Shown here: positions 27,205 through 35,235 of the stretch, piece after piece | Layout: every line of letters starts with the position of its first letter | How positions within the stretch are numbered: position 1 is the stretch's first letter | Source: Gordonia terrae | Lineage (GTDB): Bacteria > Actinomycetota > Actinomycetes > Mycobacteriales > Mycobacteriaceae | Direction: 5' to 3' | Assembly: GCF_001698225.1 (NCBI RefSeq) | Contig: NZ_CP016594.1 | Location: forward strand, 682,001 to 746,000 | Length of the DNA stretch: 64,000 nt | Translations under genes and position numbers: made by a program | The notes under the pieces: model-generated | Databases searched by the model: none | The model's input: only the letters and a program-made list of their open reading frames with translations | What the model was told of the DNA's origin: nothing

Positions 27205-28512
27205 ATGAACAGCCCAGCCGGCCAGGCCCCGGTCGACGCACGCGTCACCGAACTCGCGCCTCCCGACCACACCTACCTGCACATGGACAAGGCCGGTGCG
27301 CCGATGCACTGGTCGATGATCCTGCAGCTCGAGGGCGGCGGCGACGTGCTCGGCCTCGATGCGGTGCGGGAGCGGGTCCGCGAACGATCCGGGCTGTTCG
27401 AGATCTTTCGGCTGGGAATCCGTAACGGGCGCTGGCGCAAGCCCGAGGTGGTGCTCGCCGACGACAGCTGGGACGCCGGCGAGCACGTGACCGAACTGGG
27501 GTTCACCGACCGGGCGCACCTGCAACGTCGGGTGGCGAAGCTCCTCGAGTCGCCACTGCCTCGCCCGCGCCCGTTCTGGGACATCACGCTGTTCACTCCG
27601 TCGGCCGGCGCCGAGGGCGTCGGGCAGTGGGTCCTGCTGCGGGTACACCACAGCGTTTCCGACGGCATCGCGGGCGCGGCGTTCGCCGCACTCCTCGCCG
27701 ACGGCGAACCCGAGGACCTGGCCGAGTTCGAGCGGTTCGCGACCAGCCCTCGATTCCGGATCAGCGGCATCGATCCCGAGGAACTCGCCGAGGCGAAGGC
27801 CGCCTACGGTGATCAGCACGCGGCCGGCGGTGGCAAGAAGCGGGCCTGGCCGGCGCTCACCAAGTCGGGCGAGCGGGAGTACGCACTCGTCGATGCCTCG
27901 ACCCGAGACCTGCGCAAGGCGGCCAAACGCAACGATGCGACGGTCCACGAGTTCCTGCTCGCCGCCATCGGACGGGCGATCAGCCTCAACCCGCCGACGA
28001 GTCCACAGGCGGACGTCGTCCGCGTGACCCTGCCCGTGACCCTCGACGACGGATTCCGCCACACCGGTAACGCGGTGTCCGTGGCGCTCCTCAACCTGCT
28101 TGGCAACGAGCCCGATCTCACACGCCAGATCGACCGCGCGCGAAGCGAACTCGAGACGATCGCGAGACGGAAGCCGGAGCTGTACCTGGCCGCGGCCGAC
28201 GACCTGCCGCGCGCACCGCTGTGGGGTCTGCAGCGCGCGATCGTGAACGCGTCGATGTCCCACATGCACCCCGACATCCACATCGGCATCAACCCCGGCT
28301 TCTCCCGGGTGCGGTCGGTGCTGGGGCAGTCGATCGTCACCCTGACGCCGCTGTCGCCGCTCGCGGGCTACTCGCTGTCGGTGACGACGTTGATCCTCGG
28401 ACACACCACGACGTTCGGCGTCGTGACCGATGCGCAGGCACTGCCCGGTTACGCCGACCGCTTCGTGGCGACGCTCGGTGAAGTACTGCGGGAGGCCCTC
28501 CCGTCGACCTGA
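27205..28512 (+). CDS. WS/DGAT-family acyltransferase-like protein
   Basis: A 435-residue protein of the wax ester synthase / diacylglycerol acyltransferase fold, itself related to NRPS condensation domains. The HHxxxDG catalytic motif is intact (VHHSVSDGIAG, about residue 150). The usual PLWD is FWDITLF, and the C-terminal NVPGP motif is degenerate (GINPGFSRV). Co-transcribed with the ACP and acyl-ACP dehydrogenase 40 bp upstream. WS/DGAT enzymes normally make storage lipids, but here an acyl transfer during siderophore assembly is plausible. It could alternatively be an unrelated lipid enzyme that became iron-regulated. Confidence 0.8.
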   Translation: MNSPAGQAPVDARVTELAPPDHTYLHMDKAGAPMHWSMILQLEGGGDVLGLDAVRERVRERSGLFEIFRLGIRNGRWRKPEVVLADDSWDAGEHVTELGFTDRAHLQRRVAKLLESPLPRPRPFWDITLFTPSAGAEGVGQWVLLRVHHSVSDGIAGAAFAALLADGEPEDLAEFERFATSPRFRISGIDPEELAEAKAAYGDQHAAGGGKKRAWPALTKSGEREYALVDASTRDLRKAAKRNDATVHEFLLAAIGRAISLNPPTSPQADVVRVTLPVTLDDGFRHTGNAVSVALLNLLGNEPDLTRQIDRARSELETIARRKPELYLAAADDLPRAPLWGLQRAIVNASMSHMHPDIHIGINPGFSRVRSVLGQSIVTLTPLSPLAGYSLSVTTLILGHTTTFGVVTDAQALPGYADRFVATLGEVLREALPST

Positions 28513-28525
28513 CGGGGGTGCAAGC

Positions 28526-28544
28526 TTAGGCTTGCCTTGTCATC
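28526..28544. promoter_or_regulatory. Candidate IdeR/DtxR iron box
   Basis: TTAGGCTTGCCTTGTCATC matches 13 of 19 positions of the IdeR consensus. It lies in the 107-bp gap between the WS/DGAT stop and the MTB12-like gene, about 80 bp before the latter's start. Confidence 0.6.
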
Positions 28545-28619
28545 CGATGTCCGAGGGCTGCAAGATACAGGTGGCCGTCGGCTCGGCGGGGGCGAAGACA
28601 TACACGGAGAAAGATCAAC

Positions 28620-29468
28620 ATGAGCAACGACGTCAACTACCAGGACCCGTCGGCGGTCGACTACCAATCCGGGGTCGATTACCGCGAACCGGATGCGGGT
28701 TCGTCGCGTCGGTCGGGCGGGGTCAGCATCCCGACCGTGCTGGCGTCGGCAGGCGTCGCCGCCATCATCTCCGCGATCGTCGTGACGATCGGCGTGGTGG
28801 GCATCGTGGTGAGCGAGCGTAACGATTCCGCCACCGCCGCCCAGCCGACCGTCGTCAACCTCGGTGCCGCGCAGACGGCGCTGCCCCAGCAGGGCATCGC
28901 GGGCCAGCAGCCGGGCGCGGTCCCGGGCCAGCCCGCACCCGCCGGGGCGCCGGCCGCCGGAGCGCCCGCAGCGGCCCCGACGGAGAACGTGCCCGAAGGC
29001 GGCGGCGCGATCGGCGGACCGGTCGGCCCTCCCGGTGAGGGAGCTGGTCAGGCCCCGGCACCGGCGCCGGCACCGGGCACCACGGCCGCGCCGCAGCAGA
29101 CCGTGGCCGCCGGGCCCACTGCGCTGACCCCGGGACAGCTCAACACCAAGGTCCGGATCGTCATGAACTCCAACGGCAGCCGCGCCGCCCGGGCCGCCGA
29201 ACTCGAAGGCGGTGAGCGTGCGCTCCGCCAGATCGACCTCGTCGCCCGTGCGATCACGACCTACGGCAACGTCGGGCTGAGTTACCAGATGGTCGGGCCG
29301 GTCCAGGTCAGTGGCAACACGCTGACCGCGCCGCTGCAGATCAGCGTGGTCGGCCGCGGAAGCCAGAACCGGTCGATGACGTTCGTGTGGAGCGGCAACA
29401 AGTGGAAGCTGTCCAACCGAAGCGTCTGCACCATAGCGGGATTCGTCCTGCTGCCCTGCTCGCTCTGA
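28620..29468 (+). CDS. Membrane-anchored protein with MTB12-like C-terminal domain
   Basis: A 282-residue protein: acidic cytoplasmic N-terminus (about 1-35), one membrane helix (TVLASAGVAAIISAIVVTIG), a long Ala/Pro/Gly-rich linker (about 85-165), and a C-terminal domain (LTPGQLNTKVRIVMNSNG to the end) resembling the low-molecular-weight antigen MTB12/CFP-2 family. The domain ends in two Cys (SVCTIAGFVLLPC). Function is unknown. An iron box upstream and a siderophore-binding lipoprotein downstream suggest a cell-surface role in iron uptake or siderophore export. Confidence 0.7.
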   Translation: MSNDVNYQDPSAVDYQSGVDYREPDAGSSRRSGGVSIPTVLASAGVAAIISAIVVTIGVVGIVVSERNDSATAAQPTVVNLGAAQTALPQQGIAGQQPGAVPGQPAPAGAPAAGAPAAAPTENVPEGGGAIGGPVGPPGEGAGQAPAPAPAPGTTAAPQQTVAAGPTALTPGQLNTKVRIVMNSNGSRAARAAELEGGERALRQIDLVARAITTYGNVGLSYQMVGPVQVSGNTLTAPLQISVVGRGSQNRSMTFVWSGNKWKLSNRSVCTIAGFVLLPCSL

Positions 29469-29532
29469 CGGCCGGGCACACACTCTGTCCGGTCCGCCGG
29501 ACGACATCGACACTCCATTGGGGGATCTTCAC

Positions 29533-30507
29533 GTGACTTCACGACATCGCCTGGGCGCTCTCGTCGCGAGCGCACTCCTGTTCGCGGGCCTGCTGGCCGG
29601 TTGCTCGAGCTCGGATGACGAATCCGCGGGCGGCTCCGTCCAACTCAATCTCCCGGACGGCAGGCAGGTCACCATCCCGGACACCCCGGAGCGGATCGTC
29701 ACACTGGGTGACCAGTGGACCGACGTCGTGTTGTCGTTCGGTGAGACGCCGGTCGGTTACTACGACTACTCGAAGTCGGCGACCGGCGAGATGCAGCCCT
29801 GGTACGGCCAGAAGCTGGCCGATGCCACGTTCGTCGACCCCACCAAGGGTGACGACGCGACGACCATCGCCACACTGAACCCCGATCTGATCTTCGCACC
29901 GGGTTTCGCGTCGGACAGCCCGGAGTTCGAACAGATCTCGAAGCTGGCGCCGACGGTGAACGCCATCAGCGACCAGGAAATCGACCCCTGGCAGGACATG
30001 GTCACCGTGATGGGCACGGTGCTGCACGATCCGGAGAAGGCGAAGTCGATCATCGACGACACCAACGGCAAGATCGCGGCGGTGTCCGAGGAGTACCCGG
30101 GTCTGAAGGGCAAGACCTACGCGTTCGCCTTCATGTACGGCCCCGATCAGCTGTCGGTTCTCGGTGACGAGAACGACGGTGCCGGAAAGCTGTTCACCCA
30201 GCTCGGCATGAAGATGGCCCCCAAGCTGGTCGCCGAGTACCAGCGGACCGGGCAGCCGCGGTTCGGTCTGAGCACCGAGAACATCCCGATGCTCGACGCC
30301 GACGTGCTCGTCGTGGCCACCGCCACCCCCGAGCAGGCGGAGACCCTGCGGTCGCTTCCCGGATACAAGAACCTGAAGGCGGTCAAGGACAACGCCGTCA
30401 CGTTCATGACCCAGTCGCAGATCACCGGCCTCAACGCGCCGACGCCGAACTCGATCCCCTACGTCCTCGATCTGCTCAAGCCGTCCTTCGCCGCGGCGTC
30501 CAACTGA
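29533..30507 (+). CDS. Siderophore ABC transporter substrate-binding lipoprotein (FepB/FecB type)
   Basis: A 324-residue lipoprotein with lipobox LLAGC (Cys about residue 23) after a standard signal peptide. The helical-backbone binding fold is shown by TIPDTPERIVTLGDQWTDVVLSFG and TIATLNPDLIFAPGF. Such proteins deliver ferric siderophores to FecCD-type permeases; no permease or ATPase gene is in the window. GTG start with GGGGGA about 8 nt upstream. Followed by a strong terminator at 30518-30556. Confidence 0.9.
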   Translation: MTSRHRLGALVASALLFAGLLAGCSSSDDESAGGSVQLNLPDGRQVTIPDTPERIVTLGDQWTDVVLSFGETPVGYYDYSKSATGEMQPWYGQKLADATFVDPTKGDDATTIATLNPDLIFAPGFASDSPEFEQISKLAPTVNAISDQEIDPWQDMVTVMGTVLHDPEKAKSIIDDTNGKIAAVSEEYPGLKGKTYAFAFMYGPDQLSVLGDENDGAGKLFTQLGMKMAPKLVAEYQRTGQPRFGLSTENIPMLDADVLVVATATPEQAETLRSLPGYKNLKAVKDNAVTFMTQSQITGLNAPTPNSIPYVLDLLKPSFAAASN

Positions 30508-30517
30508 TCTCCGTCTG

Positions 30518-30556
30518 ACGAACTCGCCCTCCGCGGAAAGCGGAGGGCGAGTTCGT
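30518..30556 (+). terminator. Strong intrinsic-type terminator after the siderophore-binding protein gene
   Basis: A perfect 17-bp stem (ACGAACTCGCCCTCCGC with GCGGAGGGCGAGTTCGT) closes a GGAAA loop 11 bp after the stop codon and is followed by TTCC. Confidence 0.88.
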
Positions 30557-30573
30557 TTCCGGGGCACCGGCCC

Positions 30574-30757
30574 CTTCGAGGCTCGTCGCTATCGCTCCTC
30601 GCACCTCAGGGAGCAGAGGGGGGCTCGTCGACCTCGACGCGCTCCTTCGTCGCTCACTCGGCCCGGCGGCTAACGCTCCTCGCACCTCAGGGAGCAGAGG
30701 GTGCCCCCTGCTGGTTGAGCAGGCGACGAGCGCAGCGAGGAGCCGTGTCGAAGCCAC
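30574..30757. repeat. Intergenic repeat cluster
   Basis: This stretch lies in the 314-bp gap 30508-30821, which holds no gene. It contains CTTCGAGGCTCGTCGCTATC...CACCTCAGGGAGCAG (30574-30616), a partial copy AACGCTCCTCGCACCTCAGG (30672-30691 and onward) and a second repeat type, TGGTTGAGCAGGCGACGAGC to GTGTCGAAGCC (30712-30755). The first type recurs at 1318 and around 46.7 kb. Confidence 0.8.
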
Positions 30758-30778
30758 TTCGCAACCCCATGAACGACA

Positions 30779-30809
30779 ACGGCCCGACCCGCGAGGCGGA
30801 TCGGGCCGT
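30779..30809 (-). terminator. Probable terminator of the siderophore biosynthesis operon
   Basis: ACGGCCCGA and TCGGGCCGT pair around an inner CCGC/GCGG, with one mismatch, 13 bp past the stop of the N-hydroxylase gene on the minus strand. It may act in both directions. Confidence 0.7.
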
Positions 30810-30821
30810 GGGCAGGGTCGA

Positions 30822-32141
30822 CTAGGGAGCGACGATGTCGTCGTCGTCCGCGGCGCCGAAGCTGGTGAACGCGGTGTGCTTGGGCAACCGGTAGGCCTCT
30901 CGGCCCAGAACCGTGTTGAGGATGCGCGCGTTGCGGACGGCGCCGATGTCGAGGTTCGGGGCCGAGACGCCGTGCGCGTGCTCCTCGGCGTTGGCGACGA
31001 AGATCCGGTTGGTCAGGGCGTCGTCGGTCTCGATCTCGTGGTTGGCGCCGATGACGAGCCGTCCACGGGAATCGCGATGCAGCGCAGACTCGATCGGAGC
31101 GAGGAAGTCCGCCTTGCGCGCCTGGTATCCGGTGCTGGCGATGACCATGTCGGTGGTGTGGGCCAGTTCGGAACCGGTGTCGAGGTGGCGGCCGCGCACC
31201 CGGAGCTTGCCGTCGGCGAGGGTGTCGACGCCGTCGACCTCGACCGAGATCCGCAGCTGCACCGGGTTGAGCTTGTCCTGCAACTGACGCCGGTACAGCA
31301 GGTCGTGGAGCCGCTCGAGCGAGTCGGTGGAGATTCCCTTGTGGAACTGCCAGTGCTGCGGGCGGACCCGGTCACGTGCGGCCTCGGGAAGACTGTGGAA
31401 GTAGTCCATGTAGGCCGGCGTGGTCATCTCCAGCGACAGCTTCGTGAAGTCCAGGGGTGCGAACCATGGTGTGCGCGTCCACCATCGCACGGCGGGGCCG
31501 CCGCGCAGGTTGGCCTCGAGCAGATCGATGACGATCTCGGCACCCGACTGGCCGGATCCGACGACCGTGACGGTGTCGGCGGCCAGCGCCTTCTCCTGGT
31601 TGAACAGGTAGTCGGAACTGTGGACCACGGCCGGCGACTCCGACGAGAGTGCTTGCGGGATGAAGGGTTCGGTGCCGATCCCGACCACCACGTGACGCGC
31701 GATCACCGTCGAGGAGCTCGTCGGTGTGTGCATGGTCACCCGGAAGGCATCGGCCTCGGCGTCCCATGTCACCTCGTCGACGGTGGTGCTCCACCGGAGT
31801 GAGTCGAGCCGGGACACGCACCAGAGGAGGTAGGCCTCGTACTCGATGCGCGTCGGAAAGAAGTCCTCGCGCACCAGGAATCGGTACATGCGATCGACGT
31901 CGGCCATGTAGTTCAGGAACGACAGCGGGTGGGTCGGATCGACGAGCGTCACCAGATCGGACAGGAAGCTCACCTGCAGGGTGGCATCGTCGAACATCAG
32001 GCCCGGGTGCCACCGGAACTCGTCGCGTGAGTCGACGACGAGGAGGTTCACGTCGTCGAGCGTCGAGGCGAGCGCGGCGAGGCCCAGATTGAACGGGCCG
32101 CAACCGATCGCCAATACGTCTACGTTCTCAACAGAGTTCAT
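30822..32141 (-). CDS. Amine/lysine N-monooxygenase (IucD/MbtG/DesB family)
   Basis: A 439-residue class B flavin monooxygenase that N-hydroxylates a primary amine to build hydroxamate groups. Motifs: FAD site AIGCGPFNLGLAAL at the N-terminus, WHPGLMFDDATLQVSFLSDLV, NADPH site VVGSGQSGAEI (about residue 195), and ASTGYQ near residue 335. It could act on lysine (MbtG, IucD) or on a diamine (DesB). Because its start overlaps the stop of a PLP decarboxylase gene (ATGA), a decarboxylated substrate such as cadaverine is favoured. Last gene of the minus-strand operon. Confidence 0.93.
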   Translation of the reverse strand: MNSVENVDVLAIGCGPFNLGLAALASTLDDVNLLVVDSRDEFRWHPGLMFDDATLQVSFLSDLVTLVDPTHPLSFLNYMADVDRMYRFLVREDFFPTRIEYEAYLLWCVSRLDSLRWSTTVDEVTWDAEADAFRVTMHTPTSSSTVIARHVVVGIGTEPFIPQALSSESPAVVHSSDYLFNQEKALAADTVTVVGSGQSGAEIVIDLLEANLRGGPAVRWWTRTPWFAPLDFTKLSLEMTTPAYMDYFHSLPEAARDRVRPQHWQFHKGISTDSLERLHDLLYRRQLQDKLNPVQLRISVEVDGVDTLADGKLRVRGRHLDTGSELAHTTDMVIASTGYQARKADFLAPIESALHRDSRGRLVIGANHEIETDDALTNRIFVANAEEHAHGVSAPNLDIGAVRNARILNTVLGREAYRLPKHTAFTSFGAADDDDIVAP

Positions 32142-33682
32142 TCGGACACTCTCACCATTTCTTCACTGTATGTTCCCGCGCCGGGTGCGGCGGTGCCTTC
32201 GGACTCCACCTCGAGGGCGACGCGGAGGAGTTCGTCGAACAGTTCGTCGATGTCGCTCTCCGAGGTCTCCGGGTTGAGGAGGGTCAGCTTCAGGCAGGTC
32301 TGTGGCTCGTCCTCGCCCGGGATCCGGACCTGGGTACGGCCGATGAGGGCCTTGCCGTCGGCGATGAGGCGGCGCCGCAGTTCACCGTTGACCGCGTCGA
32401 GATCGGTGCACCGGTAGCGGAACACGACGGTCGTCAGCGTGACCGGCGCGATGAGTTCGAGCTGCAGTTCGGTGGCGACACGCTGTTCGGCGTACAGCGC
32501 GAGGTCGTTGCACTTGTCGAGCATCTCCCCGAGGGTGCTGCGCCCGTAGGCGAGCAGGGTGGTCGCGACCTTGAGGACGTCCGGACGCCGGGTCGTCTGG
32601 AGGGTCTGACCGAGGAGTCCGCTGTATCCGGCCTCCACGTCGTCGTCGGGATTGAGGTATGCCACCGAGCGATTCAGGGACACGAAGCGATCGGCGTCGG
32701 ACAGGAGCATGAGGCTCGCAGCGGCGGGCTGCCAGCCGACCTTGTGCAGGTCCAGGGTGACCGAGTCGGCGCGTTCGACGCCGGCGAGCAACCCGGCGAG
32801 GCGGTCGGAGAACAGCGAACCGAAACCGTATGCGGCATCGACGTGCATCCAGATCTCATGACGCTCGGCGATGTCGGCGATCTCCCCGAGCGGGTCGACG
32901 GTGCCGAAGTCGGTGGTGCCCGCGGTGGCGACGATCGCCAGTGGGGTGGCGGTGCCGGAGTCCCGGATCGCTGCCTCGAGGGCCTCCGGGATCATCCGGT
33001 GGTGTGAATCGACGTCGACCGGGATGACCGCGGACTCGCCCAGACCCAGTGCCGCGCAGGCACGATGGACCGAGAAGTGGGCGACCCGCGAACAGAAGAC
33101 GACGGGGCGATGCAGTGCGCCGACGCCGTGATGACGCACGTCCACACCGTGACGCGCGGCGGTGTGATCGCGGGCGATCATGAGCGCCAGCAGGTTCGAG
33201 ATCGATCCGCCGGGACTGAAGACACCGCCGGCATGCTCGCCGAAGCCGGCCATGCGGGCCAGTGACTGCACGGTCCAGGTCTCGAGCGCGAGCGTGGCCG
33301 GACCCGAATCGTAGGTGTCGAGTGAGGCATTGGTCGCCGATGCGAGGGCGTCCGCGGCAACCGCCACCGACAGCGGAGCGGGCTGCAGATGTGCCGCGGC
33401 CATGGGGTGGGTGAGGTCGAGACCGAACTCGGCCACCAGGCGAGCGAGCCGGGTCAGTGCCTCCGATTCGCCGATGCCGGTCTCGGGAATCCCGTGCGGA
33501 CCGAGCAGTGCCGTCACGCCGCCGAGTACAGCCACGGGGTCGCCGCTCGGCAGCGGGGCGCCGTGGTGATCGTCGCTGACCGCGGCGGCGACCTCGGTCA
33601 GGCCTCGGCCGACGTCGGCCCAACCGTGACCGGGACGGGCGAATCGCGAGGCACCCCAGACGGACTGGTGGTCTTCGGACAC
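32138..33682 (-). CDS. PLP-dependent amino acid decarboxylase (group II, DesA/RhbB-like)
   Basis: A 514-residue enzyme. The PLP Lys is in LDLHKVGWQPAAA (about residue 320), preceded by VATAGTTDFGTVDPLGEI and MHVDAAYGFGSL, and by FSPGGSISNLLAL for cofactor phosphate binding. In siderophore clusters this family makes cadaverine from lysine (DesA) or 1,3-diaminopropane from diaminobutyrate (RhbB); sequence alone does not separate them. Starts with GTG after AAGGGGGAACTCA, 50 bp after the condensation-domain gene. Its stop overlaps the N-hydroxylase start. Confidence 0.9.
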   Translation of the reverse strand: MSEDHQSVWGASRFARPGHGWADVGRGLTEVAAAVSDDHHGAPLPSGDPVAVLGGVTALLGPHGIPETGIGESEALTRLARLVAEFGLDLTHPMAAAHLQPAPLSVAVAADALASATNASLDTYDSGPATLALETWTVQSLARMAGFGEHAGGVFSPGGSISNLLALMIARDHTAARHGVDVRHHGVGALHRPVVFCSRVAHFSVHRACAALGLGESAVIPVDVDSHHRMIPEALEAAIRDSGTATPLAIVATAGTTDFGTVDPLGEIADIAERHEIWMHVDAAYGFGSLFSDRLAGLLAGVERADSVTLDLHKVGWQPAAASLMLLSDADRFVSLNRSVAYLNPDDDVEAGYSGLLGQTLQTTRRPDVLKVATTLLAYGRSTLGEMLDKCNDLALYAEQRVATELQLELIAPVTLTTVVFRYRCTDLDAVNGELRRRLIADGKALIGRTQVRIPGEDEPQTCLKLTLLNPETSESDIDELFDELLRVALEVESEGTAAPGAGTYSEEMVRVSE

Positions 33683-33732
33683 TGAGTTCCCCCTTGTTGA
33701 CTCTGGCGCGCGATGGCGCGGCGGCAGGCCGG

Positions 33733-35235
33733 TCATCCGGCGGTGCCCTTCTGCGGAACGCGCTCGGCGAGGATTTCGAGGAGCGCGGAGACGGAGTGGT
33801 GCAACGACGTCGGGATCAGGTCGACGAGCGTGGTGAGCACGGCGGTGGCTCGGTCGGCCATCTCGTCGGGGACGATTCCCGGCTGGTGATCGACCTCGAC
33901 GTGGGTGCTGTCGTCGTCGGCCTCGAAGGCGATCGAGAGCGGATAGTTCGCGATCCCGTTGAAGACCGACCGGCAGGTGACCGGCGCGTCGGCGGGTTGC
34001 GGGATACCGCGCAGCGGCGCGGGTCGGACCGACGCCATGATCTCGATGACGGGGAACCGTCCACCCTGCTGTCGCAACGCGGTGAGAACCGGCCCGAAGT
34101 CGGTGCCGGAGTGTTCCATCGACCGGTAGATGACCGAACCCGCTTCGCGGAGGGCCTGTTCGACGGTGGCGTCGGGGTCGACGCGGAACCGCATCGGGAT
34201 GATGTTGCCGCAGTAGCCGACGTCCTGCGGTGCCTGCTCGCGCCGACGATTGTCCGCCGGCACCACCAGGACGTGGTCCGCGGCGCCGGTCAGTGCGTAC
34301 GACGCCAGCGAGCAGACCCCGATCAGAAGTGCGTTGGGCGTTGCCCCGACGGTCTGGGCCACCCGCCCGAAGGCGGACAGCGAGTCGGCCGCCACCGGGG
34401 CGGCGGCCTTGATCCCGTCGCGGTCGTCCATCGGTGACAGCCAGCTGTCGGCGGCGCTCTCCGTGGGCAGCTCGCCGGTGAGCGGGTAGCGGACATCGTC
34501 GGCAGCCCAGGTCGCGATCGCATGCCGCACCGCGCTGTTCGCTGCTTCCGCGGCCGCCGCGGGGTCGGGCGTCTCCGGTCGGGCGTCCGCGGTGACGTCT
34601 CCCGGCCACGAACCCGACACCAGGGTGCCCAGGAGCAGGGGCCATGACGTGTCGTCGACCGCGAGGTGGTGGACCACCAGGATCATCGTGACGTTCCCGT
34701 CCGACCCCGAGACACGCATGCGCAGTGGGACTTCCGAGTGGAGATCGAACGGTGTCCGGGTGAGCGCGGTGGCTGTGGCGTCGACATCGTCACCGGCGTC
34801 GCTCACAGCCGAGTCCGTCGGTCCCCAGGTCCACACCGATCGCGAGGCGTCCCACGAGCCCGCGCGCGGCACCTCGCGGCGGCTCGGCGTGCCCGCATCG
34901 TCGACCTCGACCACCGAGCGCACCACCCGGAACCGGTCGACGAGCAGCTCGGCGGCGGCGACGACCGAACCGAGCGTCCGGCGTCCGCCGAACTCCAGCA
35001 CGAGTCCGATGTTGTGCGACAACGATTCCGGGTCCAGTTCATAGATCCGCCACATCCGGCGTTCGGCGATGCCGAACTCGCCGAACGGCACAGTCGCCTC
35101 GGGTCGAGTGTCACCGGCGCCGGGAGCGGAGCGAGCGGGCCGAAGGTCACCGGCGCCGGGAGCGGGCCGAATGTCACCGGCCTGCGCGAGCCGACGACGC
35201 AGGAGCGTGAGGCGCGCTTCGGTCAACGCGGGCAT
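33733..35235 (-). CDS. Stand-alone NRPS condensation-domain protein
   Basis: A 500-residue free-standing condensation domain with no adenylation or carrier domain. The active-site motif reads [12 protein letters not shown], so HHxxxDG has Asp for the final Gly. Other C-domain landmarks are [19 protein letters not shown] near residue 50 and [10 protein letters not shown] in the C-terminal half. The N-terminal 45 residues include a Gly/Pro/Ala tandem repeat (APGAGDxRPA). Like VibH in vibriobactin assembly it may join a carrier-bound acyl chain to a soluble amine. Its start overlaps the acylase stop by 13 bp. Confidence 0.85.
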   Translation of the reverse strand: MPALTEARLTLLRRRLAQAGDIRPAPGAGDLRPARSAPGAGDTRPEATVPFGEFGIAERRMWRIYELDPESLSHNIGLVLEFGGRRTLGSVVAAAELLVDRFRVVRSVVEVDDAGTPSRREVPRAGSWDASRSVWTWGPTDSAVSDAGDDVDATATALTRTPFDLHSEVPLRMRVSGSDGNVTMILVVHHLAVDDTSWPLLLGTLVSGSWPGDVTADARPETPDPAAAAEAANSAVRHAIATWAADDVRYPLTGELPTESAADSWLSPMDDRDGIKAAAPVAADSLSAFGRVAQTVGATPNALLIGVCSLASYALTGAADHVLVVPADNRRREQAPQDVGYCGNIIPMRFRVDPDATVEQALREAGSVIYRSMEHSGTDFGPVLTALRQQGGRFPVIEIMASVRPAPLRGIPQPADAPVTCRSVFNGIANYPLSIAFEADDDSTHVEVDHQPGIVPDEMADRATAVLTTLVDLIPTSLHHSVSALLEILAERVPQKGTAG

